Assembly (NCBI RefSeq): GCF_025685605.1
Contig: NZ_JAGTUT010000001.1
Span: forward strand, 1,116,001-1,180,000
DNA from: Granulicella arctica
GTDB lineage: Bacteria > Acidobacteriota > Terriglobia > Terriglobales > Acidobacteriaceae
Direction: 5' to 3'
Length of the DNA stretch: 64,000 nt
Shown here: piece by piece, positions 8,350 through 16,618 of the stretch
How the letters are laid out: each line of letters opens with the position of its first letter
Position numbering within the stretch: position 1 is the first letter of the stretch
Notes under the pieces: generated by a model
Seen by the model: only the letters and a program-made list of their open reading frames with translations
Told to the model about the DNA's origin: nothing
Databases searched by the model: none
Position numbers and translations under genes: made by a program

Positions 8350-9399
8350 TTATCGCTGCCATTCCTTCCTTGCTGCGTCGATTGCCCCAGCGGACGCGCG
8401 AAGTTCCGCGATCTCCGCGGATGTGGGTTGACTTTGTGAGCTTACCTGCCACCCGTTGAGTCGGACTTCGAGAGGAATACCGCAAACTCCGTGAATATCG
8501 TGGAACTGGCCGCTCAATTGAACTTGCCCATGCACCCTTCGTCCGTCCGCGACCACCGCGGCGGAAAGGATCTCTAGCGTTGCGTTGGCCGTGGCATTGG
8601 GCGTCGAGTGAATCTGCGATTGTGTGATGAACGGTTCGACCATGATTCTTGTGCTGGGGGCAATCTCTTCCATGAGTTCGTACGCCTCCGCAAGCTGATG
8701 AGTTGAGATGAGTTCCTCAAGCCTTTTGCGTGTCATGGCAGCCTCTTCCTTGATATTGGTATGCTCATACCGCGCCTTGAGTGCATCCAGGCGAGAGGTA
8801 CTCTCAGGATCGTCGACGGTTAGATGAACGGAGCTCCACATAGGAACCATTGCCTCCCCGTGTTCTCCGAGCACGCTTGCCCGGACGAGCGAGCGATGAA
8901 CGCCGAGTTGCGAGGCAATTGCACGGGCAAAACGAAGCGAATCCTGTTGCGCACCGATGCCAATGACCTTCTCTGGGCCTAAATGGGCTGCAAAGATCGC
9001 GACGGCAAGTTCCACGGGATTGCTGACGACGAGAAAGAGGGGGCAGCCCGCTGACTTACGGAATCGCTCTGCCAGTCTTTCGAAAAGAGGGAGATTGGCG
9101 TGGGCAAGATCGCGGCGAGTTCGTCGATTCTTTGAAATTGTTTGGCCCGCCGCAATCACGACAATGTCAGTGCAAAGATGTTCGATCGATGCACAAATTA
9201 TGAGGCGGACCGCAGCTTCGTCAAAGGCATCCAGTAGGTCCATACGTGTTGCGTAGAGCCGACCGTTACTTTCAGGGGTACCTCGACCAAGAAGGATGAT
9301 TTCGTCACCTGGATTGAGCACAGAGCTTTTCAGCATGTGCATGAGAAGCGTCGAGCCTACGGCGCCTCCTGCTCCGACAATTGCTACCCGCAGTGCCAC
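8350..9399 (-). CDS. Lactate/malate dehydrogenase family protein
   Basis: A 349-residue member of the LDH/MDH superfamily. Visible are the NAD-binding GAGGAVG (residues 9-15), the substrate loop region around AAGQTISKNRRTRRDL with the Arg that binds the carboxylate, VVSNPVE (Asn that positions substrate) and the catalytic His in LGEHGEAMVP. The loop does not have the usual RKPGM or NQ pattern, so malate versus lactate or another 2-hydroxy acid cannot be settled. The start is GTG at 9399, with AAGGAG nine bases upstream. It lies 38 bases before the response regulator on the same strand and 141 bases beyond an SDR gene. The C-terminal 70 residues are longer than in most homologues. Confidence 0.8.
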   Translation of the reverse strand: MALRVAIVGAGGAVGSTLLMHMLKSSVLNPGDEIILLGRGTPESNGRLYATRMDLLDAFDEAAVRLIICASIEHLCTDIVVIAAGQTISKNRRTRRDLAHANLPLFERLAERFRKSAGCPLFLVVSNPVELAVAIFAAHLGPEKVIGIGAQQDSLRFARAIASQLGVHRSLVRASVLGEHGEAMVPMWSSVHLTVDDPESTSRLDALKARYEHTNIKEEAAMTRKRLEELISTHQLAEAYELMEEIAPSTRIMVEPFITQSQIHSTPNATANATLEILSAAVVADGRRVHGQVQLSGQFHDIHGVCGIPLEVRLNGWQVSSQSQPTSAEIAELRASAGAIDAARKEWQR

Positions 9400-9540
9400 T
9401 CGCTCTTCTCCTTTTGTAGCTTCCAGGACATTTCAATCGCCCGTCACATCAAATATTGACGATCTGTTTGCAGCCAGCACAAAAGCTCGCCTGCGTGTCT
9501 TTTCTCACACTCATTTTGGAGAGTACTGATAGCCGTTGCC

Positions 9541-10452
9541 TTACCCTCCAACATTCAGCTTCCGCACAAGTAGTTCTTCCGATGTGCGCCATAGCCGTTC
9601 CGCCATGACGAGATCGGTAAGATACTTACTGCCTCCAGTAATTTGGCAGTCGGCCCAATACTGTCCTGAGACCCCTTCCACCAGTGGGCTGGCCGCAAGC
9701 AGGCATTGTGTCGCGGCCCCCTGTGACGCGGTTTTGAAAAACAGCTCAGCAATGGAGAGAACAAGAGAAACGGGAAACTGGATGCTGCGATTGAGATCTG
9801 TTCCTCTAACCGCTCCGGGATGAAGGGAGTTCACCACAATTCCACGGGGTGCCAGGCGGCGTGATAGCTCGCCTGCGAATATCGAAAGAGCAAGCTTTGA
9901 CTGGCCGTAAAACTTCGACGCACTATAGTCACGGTGACCATCAAGATCATCAAACCGGATGCCTTCCTTCGGAGCTTGATTCTTGCCGGCACTGCTACTG
10001 ACTATCACTACCCTACCCTTCTTATCTGGAAGCTTAGGAAGCAGCTTATTTACTAAGAGAAAGTGTGACAGGTAATTCACGAGGAACTGCATCTCGATTC
10101 CATCGCGCGTTGTTGCTTGCTTCGATCCCGTGATGCCTGCATTGGCGACGATCACATCAATCTTCTCGAAGCGTTCGGATATAAAGTCCGCAGCATGTAT
10201 CACCGATTGGAGGTCCGACTGGTCGCACCCCACGGCCGTTGCTTGAGTGTCCGTCCGCAAGCATGCGTTTTGAGCCTTATTAAGTGAGCGAGCAATACCG
10301 ATGACCCGTGCGCCCTTCGCACTCAGAGCCCGCATCGTCTCGAATCCTATGCCGCCACTGCAACCTGTAACCACGACCGTTCTATCTGAAAGGTCGAGAC
10401 CGGCAAGCACTTCATCCGCAGTCGATTTGGACCCAAATGGCGTCTTGATCAT
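9541..10452 (-). CDS. SDR oxidoreductase of the retinol/protochlorophyllide-reductase-like group
   Basis: A 303-residue SDR with a short N-terminal extension, TGCSGGIG cofactor motif near residue 29, VANAG, catalytic Ser in VSSSAGK and YGQSK as the YxxxK pair; LHPGAVRGTDLNR after it is typical of the group close to retinol dehydrogenases and WW-domain oxidoreductases. It reduces or oxidises a carbonyl or alcohol with NADP(H); the substrate is not known. GGAGAAA precedes the ATG. It is divergent from the plus-strand block that begins at 10,953 and shares a 500-base intergenic region with it. It is not closely similar to the three shorter SDRs of the window. Confidence 0.88.
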   Translation of the reverse strand: MIKTPFGSKSTADEVLAGLDLSDRTVVVTGCSGGIGFETMRALSAKGARVIGIARSLNKAQNACLRTDTQATAVGCDQSDLQSVIHAADFISERFEKIDVIVANAGITGSKQATTRDGIEMQFLVNYLSHFLLVNKLLPKLPDKKGRVVIVSSSAGKNQAPKEGIRFDDLDGHRDYSASKFYGQSKLALSIFAGELSRRLAPRGIVVNSLHPGAVRGTDLNRSIQFPVSLVLSIAELFFKTASQGAATQCLLAASPLVEGVSGQYWADCQITGGSKYLTDLVMAERLWRTSEELLVRKLNVGG

Positions 10453-10952
10453 GAGTTTTCTCCAAAAACGTCCCGATTTTGGAAGATACGGGATCGTCTA
10501 TTCATTTGATTACCTGCCACTTCGTCCCATGTGCTCAATCCTAAGGTTTTCGAGTCCGATCTTGCTGTGGAGACGTGAGGAGTGCGGCTCGCGGCTGGAC
10601 GCCGCCGAGCCGCATCCGTGCACAGACCAATGATCCTGTGTCTATTCCTTCGCTGAATGCATCGCCATGAGCGCTTATGGGCGTTGTGACTGTCCATTTC
10701 CAAAAATGCGTGCTAGCGTAGCCAACATGACAGACTTGCGCCTTGCGTCGAAAGGGCACGTCTGTGCAACAGGTTCGGAGACTTGCTGCACAGCCTGAAG
10801 TTTGGGCCTTGGAGAAAACTCATGTGTTTCTTGATATATCGAGGCAACGTCCGTCCATTGCTGATTCGAGTGGCCAGCTCCCGAGCCGACGCGAGATGAT
10901 CTTCGGCGCCCTAGCAACAGTCGGAGTTGGTTATATAAAACAGGAGAAATCG
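10453..10952. other. 500-base divergent intergenic region
   Basis: It separates the minus-strand SDR from the plus-strand monooxygenase and must hold both promoters. The only coding signal is an open frame continuous with the ABM gene (from about 10,743) that encodes PSRREMIFGALATVGVG just upstream of the ABM start, resembling a twin-arginine signal. No other feature was recognised. Confidence 0.5.
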
Positions 10953-11267
10953 ATGGCGAACAAACTAACCCTTGTTGTACGATTCCGCATTCCCGAACCG
11001 CAGAAGCAGATGTTTCTGGCCAAGCTCCGCGACGTGTTCACGCATATCGTGAAGGAGGAAAACTTCGTTGAGGCATCTCTCGTAGAGGACATGCGAGATC
11101 CTGAGAGCATCCTGAATTATGAGGTTTGGGATGAAACTCCTGATTCGTTTATGAAGAGCCAAATGACCAGACCTTATCGGGCTGACTTCGAACAGATGAT
11201 TGCTGACCTGAAAATCGAGCGGACTCCGGCCTTGTATTCAACGATCGAGGACTGGAAGAGGGCTTAG
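10953..11267 (+). CDS. Antibiotic-biosynthesis-monooxygenase (ABM) domain protein
   Basis: A 104-residue ferredoxin-like dimeric alpha/beta-barrel protein of the ABM/YgiN type. The first strand LTLVVRFRI, the helix with MFLAKLRDVF, the central LNYEVWDET (position of the conserved E/W) and the final helix YRADFEQMIADL are characteristic. Members oxidise quinols or aromatic substrates without cofactors, or serve as small-molecule binding proteins. The start has AGGAG six bases upstream. An in-frame upstream extension is open back to 10,743 but is probably not translated. It is the first gene of the plus-strand block, 15 bases ahead of the broken sugar isomerase gene. Confidence 0.8.
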   Translation: MANKLTLVVRFRIPEPQKQMFLAKLRDVFTHIVKEENFVEASLVEDMRDPESILNYEVWDETPDSFMKSQMTRPYRADFEQMIADLKIERTPALYSTIEDWKRA

Positions 11268-11282
11268 CGGGAGGGCATCAAG

Positions 11283-12140
11283 GTGAGCAACGGGACTAGA
11301 ATCATGTGGAACGGCACCGTCTGGGCTCTTCCATTTCCTGAGCAGCTGAAGGCCGCAAGGATTGCCGGCTGTACTTCCATCGCTATCACTCCGTCGGACT
11401 ACAACAAGTGGCTCGGCACAAGTACGCCAACCTCAGATCTCAAGTCTATGGCGAGGGATGAAGGTGTGGAAATTACTCATCTCGATTAGTTCGTTCGCTG
11501 GACAAACGATTGGAAGCCAAACCTGCGCGGCCTGAACTTTCCTATCGACATTGTGGGTTTCGACGCCGACGACTTTTTCCGTATGGCAAGCGCTCTCCAG
11601 GTCAACTCCTTCACTGCGTGGAGTGGGTTCGCTTCTGGGCGCTATTCTCTAGCCGAAATTGAGGACGCATTCGGCCAGCTTTGTGCACGCGCATCTCAGG
11701 AAGGGCTTCGTTGCGACCTTGAGTTCATCCCAGTTTTAGGTGTTCATTCATTGAAAATGGCATGGGATATCCTACGACATGTCAATGCCGAAAATAGCGG
11801 CATTGTCTTTGACTTCTGGCACTATATGCGAAGCGGACCCGATGAGGCATTATTGCGCAGCATTCCTGGCGAGAAGATCACAGCAGTCCAGCTATGCGAC
11901 GCGACCGCCTACGTTCCTGAAGGGATGTCGCTCGCCTATGACGGTTTGAATAACCGTCTAGCTCCAGGCGATGGAGCATTCCCAATTGTCAGCCTCGTCA
12001 AGACGCTCCGAGAAATGGGTGCCCTTAACAATGTCGGAGTCGAGGTGTTCTCGCCACGTTTTGATCGCTTGGATGCACAAACAATTGGGAATCTCACGCG
12101 CGAAGTGTTTGATCGCTTTCTTGCATCAGATTGGTCCTAG
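11283..12140 (+). pseudogene. Sugar phosphate isomerase/epimerase with in-frame stop
   Basis: One continuous reading frame encodes a xylose-isomerase-like TIM barrel of about 285 residues but is cut by TAG at 11,487-11,489 after EITHLD. Translation resumes in the same frame with FVRWTNDWKPN. Later landmarks are DLEFIPV, a metal-ligand-type stretch VFDFWHYMRSGPD, VQLCDA and VEVFSP, the set expected of AP_endonuc_2 family enzymes. The GTG start has GGGAGGG upstream. No frameshift is needed, so a single substitution (for example TCG or CAG to TAG) explains the break. Downstream coding looks undecayed, so the event is recent, a sequencing error, or read through. Confidence 0.8.
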
Positions 12141-12191
12141 ATTCCCGATACGGTTTACAGCAGTTTAGTCTCCGTTTGCTCACGCTACCTG

Positions 12192-12213
12192 ACTCCAGCC
12201 TTTGAGCTGGAGT
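12192..12213 (+). terminator. Hairpin terminator after the isomerase
   Basis: An 8-bp perfect stem (ACTCCAGC/GCTGGAGT) with a 6-nt loop lies 52 bases after the isomerase stop and is followed by TTGTG. The rest of the 295-base gap to the next gene shows no recognisable gene. Confidence 0.5.
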
Positions 12214-12435
12214 TTGTGCATGTGCACTTAGGAAACACGTGATGTTGCCGCTGCCTCGAAGCCTTGAGCGAGTGCATCGATCCAAAGCCGAGCTTCTGGA
12301 CACATGGGTACGAGTCATACCCAGTACAACAAAAGAGAGCGGGCCAAGGGCCTTAGACGTCCGAATTGCAGAACCCGCGGGCAGCGTCCAGTTATTTGCG
12401 CGGCCCACCCATATGAAAGCGAGTGACGACAAGCT

Positions 12436-12963
12436 ATGAAGGACATTCTCAACCTTATTCCGGCGCAGGAAGGTGTTCGCGAGATCAAGCCAAACGAAGG
12501 AAAGCCTTTTGATCTGGGCCCAGTACACTTTCGCTGGAAGGTTCGCAGCGAAGATAGCGCACATACCTACACGATGTTCGAGCTGCATTTGGCGCCGGGC
12601 GGCGGAGTCGACCTTCACAGCCACGCCTCTCCCGAGACTTTCTACGTACTCGAAGGCGAAGCGACCTTCTTCCGTATCACAAAGGGCGTGCAGGAAGCAG
12701 TCCTCTGCGGTCCCGGGACGACTATCGTCATCCCGCCCAATGCTCTTCACGCGCTCTTCAACAAGAGCGACAAGGATTGCCGGTTACTCGATGTTTCCAC
12801 AGGTTCTCATCAAGACTTCTTTGATTCGGTGCAGAAAGCCGACCGGGCGGAAAACTTTGCTGCTATGAAGCCGAAAGTCGCAGCACATCGCCTGTCCGAG
12901 ATCGCCCGCGAGAACGAGATGTACCTGGCCGCCTACGACGTGAATACGGAGAGAGAGGTGTAG
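12436..12963 (+). CDS. Cupin domain protein
   Basis: A 175-residue single-cupin protein. Cupin motif 1 is seen as HSHASPETFYVLEGEATF (two His and one Glu as metal ligands) and motif 2 as GPGTTIVIPPNALHALFN. Such proteins act as small dioxygenases, isomerases or sensor and storage proteins; nothing identifies the substrate. The C-terminal 60 residues form a helical extension. The ribosome site is weak. Its stop is followed after only three bases by the next cupin gene, so the two are co-transcribed and probably work on the same compound. It starts a run of cupin and NTF2-like genes to 17.1 kb. Confidence 0.8.
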   Translation: MKDILNLIPAQEGVREIKPNEGKPFDLGPVHFRWKVRSEDSAHTYTMFELHLAPGGGVDLHSHASPETFYVLEGEATFFRITKGVQEAVLCGPGTTIVIPPNALHALFNKSDKDCRLLDVSTGSHQDFFDSVQKADRAENFAAMKPKVAAHRLSEIARENEMYLAAYDVNTEREV

Positions 12964-12966
12964 TCC

Positions 12967-13527
12967 ATGACCAAGCCTGAACATACGACAACAGCTTTTA
13001 ACCGCACCGCGACTCTCGATTCAACGGTTGCCTATATGGGAAGCCTGATGACATTTCTTGCGAAAGCGTCGGAAACCGATGGGCGCTTCGCCCTGATGGA
13101 GTATTACACCAAGCCCGGGAACGAACCACCACCACACATTCATGATCGTGAGCACGAGATGTATTTCGTGCTTGATGGCTCAATGCGCTTTTACTGTGAA
13201 GACAAAACGATAGATATCCACGCGGGTGACGTTGTTTTTCTTCCTCAAGGGAAGGCGCATGCCTTCAACTGCACTTCGGCTCAAGTACGCACATTGATTC
13301 TTGTAGCGGCGTCGGGCGAAGGTTCCGTAGGGCTTGACAACTACTTTCAGACGATGGGGGAGGCCACGCGAAGCATGTCTCTTCCGGAGCATGCCACAAC
13401 GTACGTGGAGGACACTCCTGAGCGAGCCATCAAGGCGTGCCATGACAATGGCATTTATGTGATGTCCGAAGAGGAGACAAGGCTCGCATTACCACAGTAT
13501 CCGGGCTTCGGCGTGCCTGTTCGCTGA
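12967..13527 (+). CDS. Cupin domain protein, PYPGFG-tailed type (copy 1)
   Basis: A 186-residue cupin with motif 1 PPPHIHDREHEMYFVLDGSM and motif 2 HAGDVVFLPQGKAHAF, all metal-ligand positions intact. It is a paralogue of 15,966-16,532: both share the N-terminal TxxYMG, the same spacing, and a C-terminal LPQYPGFGVPVR-like tail. This group resembles quercetin-2,3-dioxygenase-like proteins. GAGAGAGG precedes the ATG, overlapping the end of the upstream cupin gene. Substrate unknown; its place beside an Old Yellow Enzyme and NTF2-like proteins suggests aromatic or secondary-metabolite turnover, which is inference. Confidence 0.82.
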   Translation: MTKPEHTTTAFNRTATLDSTVAYMGSLMTFLAKASETDGRFALMEYYTKPGNEPPPHIHDREHEMYFVLDGSMRFYCEDKTIDIHAGDVVFLPQGKAHAFNCTSAQVRTLILVAASGEGSVGLDNYFQTMGEATRSMSLPEHATTYVEDTPERAIKACHDNGIYVMSEEETRLALPQYPGFGVPVR

Positions 13528-13556
13528 CATCGAAAACTCAGAATAGGAGGTCGAGT

Positions 13557-13949
13557 ATGACAACAGTTGGTGACGTAACAGAAATTGAACGCTTCGAAGA
13601 TATGCGTTACACGGCAATGCTTCACAAGGATCTCACCACCCTGAACCGGCTTCTGCACGACAACATGATTCATGTTCACTCCACAGGAAATCAGCACACG
13701 AAAGCTGACTATCTCAAAGGACTCGAAGAAGGCCAATTCGTGTACCGGCAGATTGATCGTTCTCACCAGGAGGTCCTATTGCAGGGTCCGGTAGCCTTGG
13801 TTTTCAACCATTTGTTCTTGCGCCTGACTCTAATGGGGAAAGACATCGAACTGCACAACCGAGCTCTCACCGTCTGGGTTCTTGAGAAGGGATCTTGGCA
13901 AATGCTCGCTATGCAGTCGACTCTAGAACCTTCAGCCGCACAAAAATAG
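13557..13949 (+). CDS. NTF2-like (DUF4440) protein
   Basis: A 130-residue cytoplasmic protein of the NTF2/SnoaL superfamily, DUF4440 type: the N-terminal helix RFEDMRYTAMLHKDLTTLNR, then MIHVHSTG and KADYLKGLEEG, a pattern seen in many steroid-isomerase-like proteins, and a final WQMLAMQST strand. A perfect AGGAGG lies seven bases before the ATG. Without known catalytic residues the reaction cannot be named; members act as isomerases, dehydratases or ligand-binding proteins. It lies 30 bases behind the cupin gene and 40 bases before the OYE gene, so is likely part of the same operon. Confidence 0.82.
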   Translation: MTTVGDVTEIERFEDMRYTAMLHKDLTTLNRLLHDNMIHVHSTGNQHTKADYLKGLEEGQFVYRQIDRSHQEVLLQGPVALVFNHLFLRLTLMGKDIELHNRALTVWVLEKGSWQMLAMQSTLEPSAAQK

Positions 13950-13989
13950 CTCTCGACACAGACGAAAGACCAAGAGGAAATCTAGACCT

Positions 13990-15039
13990 ATGCCGACCAT
14001 CCTCGATCCGATACAAATCGGTGAACTTACACTGCCGAACCGAGTACTGATGGCGCCGATGACTCGTCTCCGCGCGACGGTTGACAACGTTCCGACGCCG
14101 ATGATGACGGAATACTACACGCAGAGAGCTTCCGCAGGGCTCATCATTGCCGAAGCCACGCCGATCTCGCCCGGGGCTCTCGGGTACGCGCAGGTGCCTG
14201 GCATATGGTCAGGGGCACAAGTTCAAGCCTGGAGGAGCATTACAACTTCGGTGCACTCGCATGACGGCCGGATCTATTTGCAACTATGGCATGTCGGCCG
14301 TATCTCCGATCCGATTTTTCTGAATGGCGAGCTTCCAGTCGCGCCGTCTGCCATCGCCGCTGCCGGGCACGTCTCGCTTGTTCGACCTCAGAAGGCATTC
14401 GTCACTCCCCGCGCGCTGGAAACCCATGAGGTGCACGAAGTTATCGAGGAGTTTCGGCTAGCAGCTCAGAATGCGGAGCGTGCCGGCTTCGATGGCGTAG
14501 AGATTCATGGTGCAACCGGTTATCTGCTCGACCAATTTCTTGAATCAGGAACGAATGTCCGCACGGATGAATTCGGCGGTTCAGTTGAGAATCGTGCCCG
14601 CCTGCTGCTCGAAGTAGCTGACGCATGTGTTTCCGTATTTGGCGCCGGGCGCGTTGCGATGCGCATCTCTCCCCGCGCCGATAGACATGATATGTCCGAT
14701 GCGAGTCCTGCCGAGACCTTTAGTTACGTAGCGCGCGAGGCTGGCAAACGAAACTTAGCTTACCTCCACGCTCGCGAATATAGGGCGGACGATTCGCTTG
14801 GCCCCCGCCTAAAGCAAGAGTTTGGCGGTATCTATGTCGCTAATGAAAACTTCACCTTCGCGAGTGCGAACGAGAGTTTGGCCAAGGGGGAGGCCGACGC
14901 CGTTTCATTTGGCCGACTCTTCATCGCGAATCCCGAGCTTCCACGGAGTTTCGCGGAAGGTATCGATCTAGACCAACCTGACCCAACGACCTTCTATGCT
15001 CATGGCCCTGAGGGATATGTTGACAAAGTCGTTCGCTGA
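13990..15039 (+). CDS. Old Yellow Enzyme family alkene reductase
   Basis: A 349-residue FMN-dependent ene-reductase. The barrel motifs are clear: LPNRVLMAPMTRLRA, LQLWHVGR, FRLAAQNAERAGFDGVEIHG, YLLDQFL, GGSVENRARL and DAVSFGRLFIANPEL. Family members (NemA, OYE1) reduce activated C=C bonds of enones, nitro-compounds and maleimides with NAD(P)H. The substrate-binding pair is normally HxxN, but here it is His173-G-A-Thr176 (codon ACC at 14,515); the proton-donor Tyr178 is kept. A single-base change from AAC would explain this. It lies in the plus-strand block behind a DUF4440 gene. Confidence is high for family and lower for normal activity. Confidence 0.93.
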   Translation: MPTILDPIQIGELTLPNRVLMAPMTRLRATVDNVPTPMMTEYYTQRASAGLIIAEATPISPGALGYAQVPGIWSGAQVQAWRSITTSVHSHDGRIYLQLWHVGRISDPIFLNGELPVAPSAIAAAGHVSLVRPQKAFVTPRALETHEVHEVIEEFRLAAQNAERAGFDGVEIHGATGYLLDQFLESGTNVRTDEFGGSVENRARLLLEVADACVSVFGAGRVAMRISPRADRHDMSDASPAETFSYVAREAGKRNLAYLHAREYRADDSLGPRLKQEFGGIYVANENFTFASANESLAKGEADAVSFGRLFIANPELPRSFAEGIDLDQPDPTTFYAHGPEGYVDKVVR

Positions 15040-15152
15040 AGAGCCACTACTGCATGCGTTTCGTTGGAATTGAAAGCTCGATGATGACGATGAAATGAAG
15101 TCGGTGTTGGCATCAAAAACGCATGTTCTGTCGTAAACCAAAAGGAAAACTT

Positions 15153-15662
15153 GTGAAAATGATGAAGTGTGACATTCGAGCCGAACGTGAAAGCGCCATC
15201 CAAGGCGGCGCTACATGGACTATTCCCGCTGCGAAGCTTTTGCTGTGGGGATTCATTGCTGTAGCGACAACGAGCCAGGCACAGTCTCGCAGTAATGAAC
15301 AGAAGGCCCTATTCCAAAAAGCAACTGCAGTGTGGACGGCCTTCCAAAACAAAGATATGAAAACGATGCAGACCCTCATGTCACCCAATTTCGTCTTCAT
15401 CGGGAAAGAGGGGATTCTGTCGGGAGCGGAAGTGGGGGCGCAAAATTGCACGCTTCACTCCTTCGCTTTGAAATCTGATCAAATGCGCCCTTTAGGGTCG
15501 CGTGCCGCTGTCCTGACGTACCGAGCAGAGCAGGATTACGAATGTAACGGCCAAACGGAGTCCAAAGAACTACTCGTGAGCGATAGCTTCTCCTTCATCG
15601 ACGGCAAGTGGCTACTCGTTGCTCATGCAGAGGTGGCTCCTGTAGGCCCCGCAATGCCCTAA
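15153..15662 (+). CDS. Secreted NTF2-like (DUF4440) protein
   Basis: A protein of about 169 residues. A hydrophobic segment (AAKLLLWGFIAVATTSQAQS) after a basic stretch looks like a signal peptide with cleavage after SQAQ. The mature part is DUF4440: FQKATAVWTAFQNKDMKTMQ, then MSPNFVFIG, and SFSFIDGKWLLVAHAEV at the end. I place the start at GTG 15,153, with AAGGAAAAC upstream, ahead of ATG-ATG at 15,159; a longer ORF from 15,123 lacks a ribosome site. The role is unknown, possibly binding of a small ligand in the periplasm. It follows the OYE gene by 113 bases. Confidence 0.75.
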   Translation: MKMMKCDIRAERESAIQGGATWTIPAAKLLLWGFIAVATTSQAQSRSNEQKALFQKATAVWTAFQNKDMKTMQTLMSPNFVFIGKEGILSGAEVGAQNCTLHSFALKSDQMRPLGSRAAVLTYRAEQDYECNGQTESKELLVSDSFSFIDGKWLLVAHAEVAPVGPAMP

Positions 15663-15965
15663 TCAATGCCCGCGCCACCTCATCGAATGAATGGAGGCGA
15701 GATCTACCAGTCTACACAAACCCTCCGGTGCTTCCATCCCGTGCGACATAGTCGCCGTGCGCGTCTAGCGGCAGTTTTCCGAAGAGAATGACCCAATTTT
15801 CGGACTTTTGGACACACGTCGCTGGCCCGCTCCACCTAAAACAGAATAGGCGCGCCGCAGAAAAGCTTTCAATGTCGGGAGTTTCTGAATAGCGGCCTGC
15901 ATACCCTGCTATATGCGATGACTTGGTTAGGGCCACCGACAGCAGCGAAGAGTGAGGCAAATTGA
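15663..15965. other. Intergenic stretch with a possible minus-strand relic
   Basis: No intact gene is seen. The minus strand from about 15,820 to 15,712 reads NWVILFGKLPLDAHGDYVA and a short tail ending at 15,712, which looks like the C-terminal end of a protein, but no start, no upstream coding and no family are recognisable. Treated as unexplained. Confidence 0.25.
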
Positions 15966-16532
15966 ATGACAAGTACTGATAAACAAGTAACACCGAGCGC
16001 TTATTCCCGTGAAGTTAATGTGGCCTCAACAATCAAGTACATGGGGCAAGTGATTACTCTGCTTGCGAAGGGGTCCGAAACCAACGGACGGTTAGCCTTT
16101 ATGGAAGTCAAGGTTCGTCCAGGGCTAGAGCCGCCCGTTCATATCCACGAGCGGGAGCACGAGCTCTTTTTCGTGCTTGAAGGTTCTGTTCGCTTCTACA
16201 CTCCAGATAAAACCTTCGATGCGCACGCCGGTGGTGTGGGCTTTCTGCCTCAGGGAAAGGCTCACACGTTCGCGTGTCTCACGGATGAGGTGCGAGCTCT
16301 TATCCTGGTAGGCGCCACCGGACCGGAGACCGTGGGCATGGATGGCTACCTGCTCCAGATGGGCGAAGCGGCACGCGACCTTTCAGTCCCGGACCCCTCC
16401 ACTATCGCACCGATTGAGGATCCAACAGAGACGATTCAGGTCGGAGCCTCTTGGGGTATTCGTTTCCTTTCGCCGGAAGACACGAAGAAAGCCCTACCCG
16501 AATATCCGGGTTTCGGCGTACGCGTATCCTAG
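15966..16532 (+). CDS. Cupin domain protein, PYPGFG-tailed type (copy 2)
   Basis: A 188-residue cupin paralogous to 12,967-13,527. Motif 1 is PPVHIHEREHELFFVLEGSV, motif 2 HAGGVGFLPQGKAHTF; the Asp of HAGD is replaced by Gly here. The C-terminus ends EYPGFGVRVS. GTGAGGC lies seven bases before the ATG. Two copies of this cupin type within 3 kb point to local duplication or to two subunits of one enzyme. It is followed after 86 bases by a third, unrelated cupin gene. Confidence 0.82.
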   Translation: MTSTDKQVTPSAYSREVNVASTIKYMGQVITLLAKGSETNGRLAFMEVKVRPGLEPPVHIHEREHELFFVLEGSVRFYTPDKTFDAHAGGVGFLPQGKAHTFACLTDEVRALILVGATGPETVGMDGYLLQMGEAARDLSVPDPSTIAPIEDPTETIQVGASWGIRFLSPEDTKKALPEYPGFGVRVS

Positions 16533-16618
16533 TTCGTCCGAAGATTACAGACGGGTCAGATCACTCATAGCGGGCTTCGGCCGTCTGTAGTTTCACTATA
16601 TAGAAGGAGGTTTTATCC

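Noticed and set aside
12094..12750. 218-codon minus-strand ORF
   Set aside because: It overlaps the isomerase end and the cupin gene, has no family likeness and no ribosome site.
15712..15993. 93-codon minus-strand ORF
   Set aside because: The C-terminal 30 codons look somewhat protein-like but the start overlaps the next cupin gene and nothing matches a family; kept only as a possible relic.
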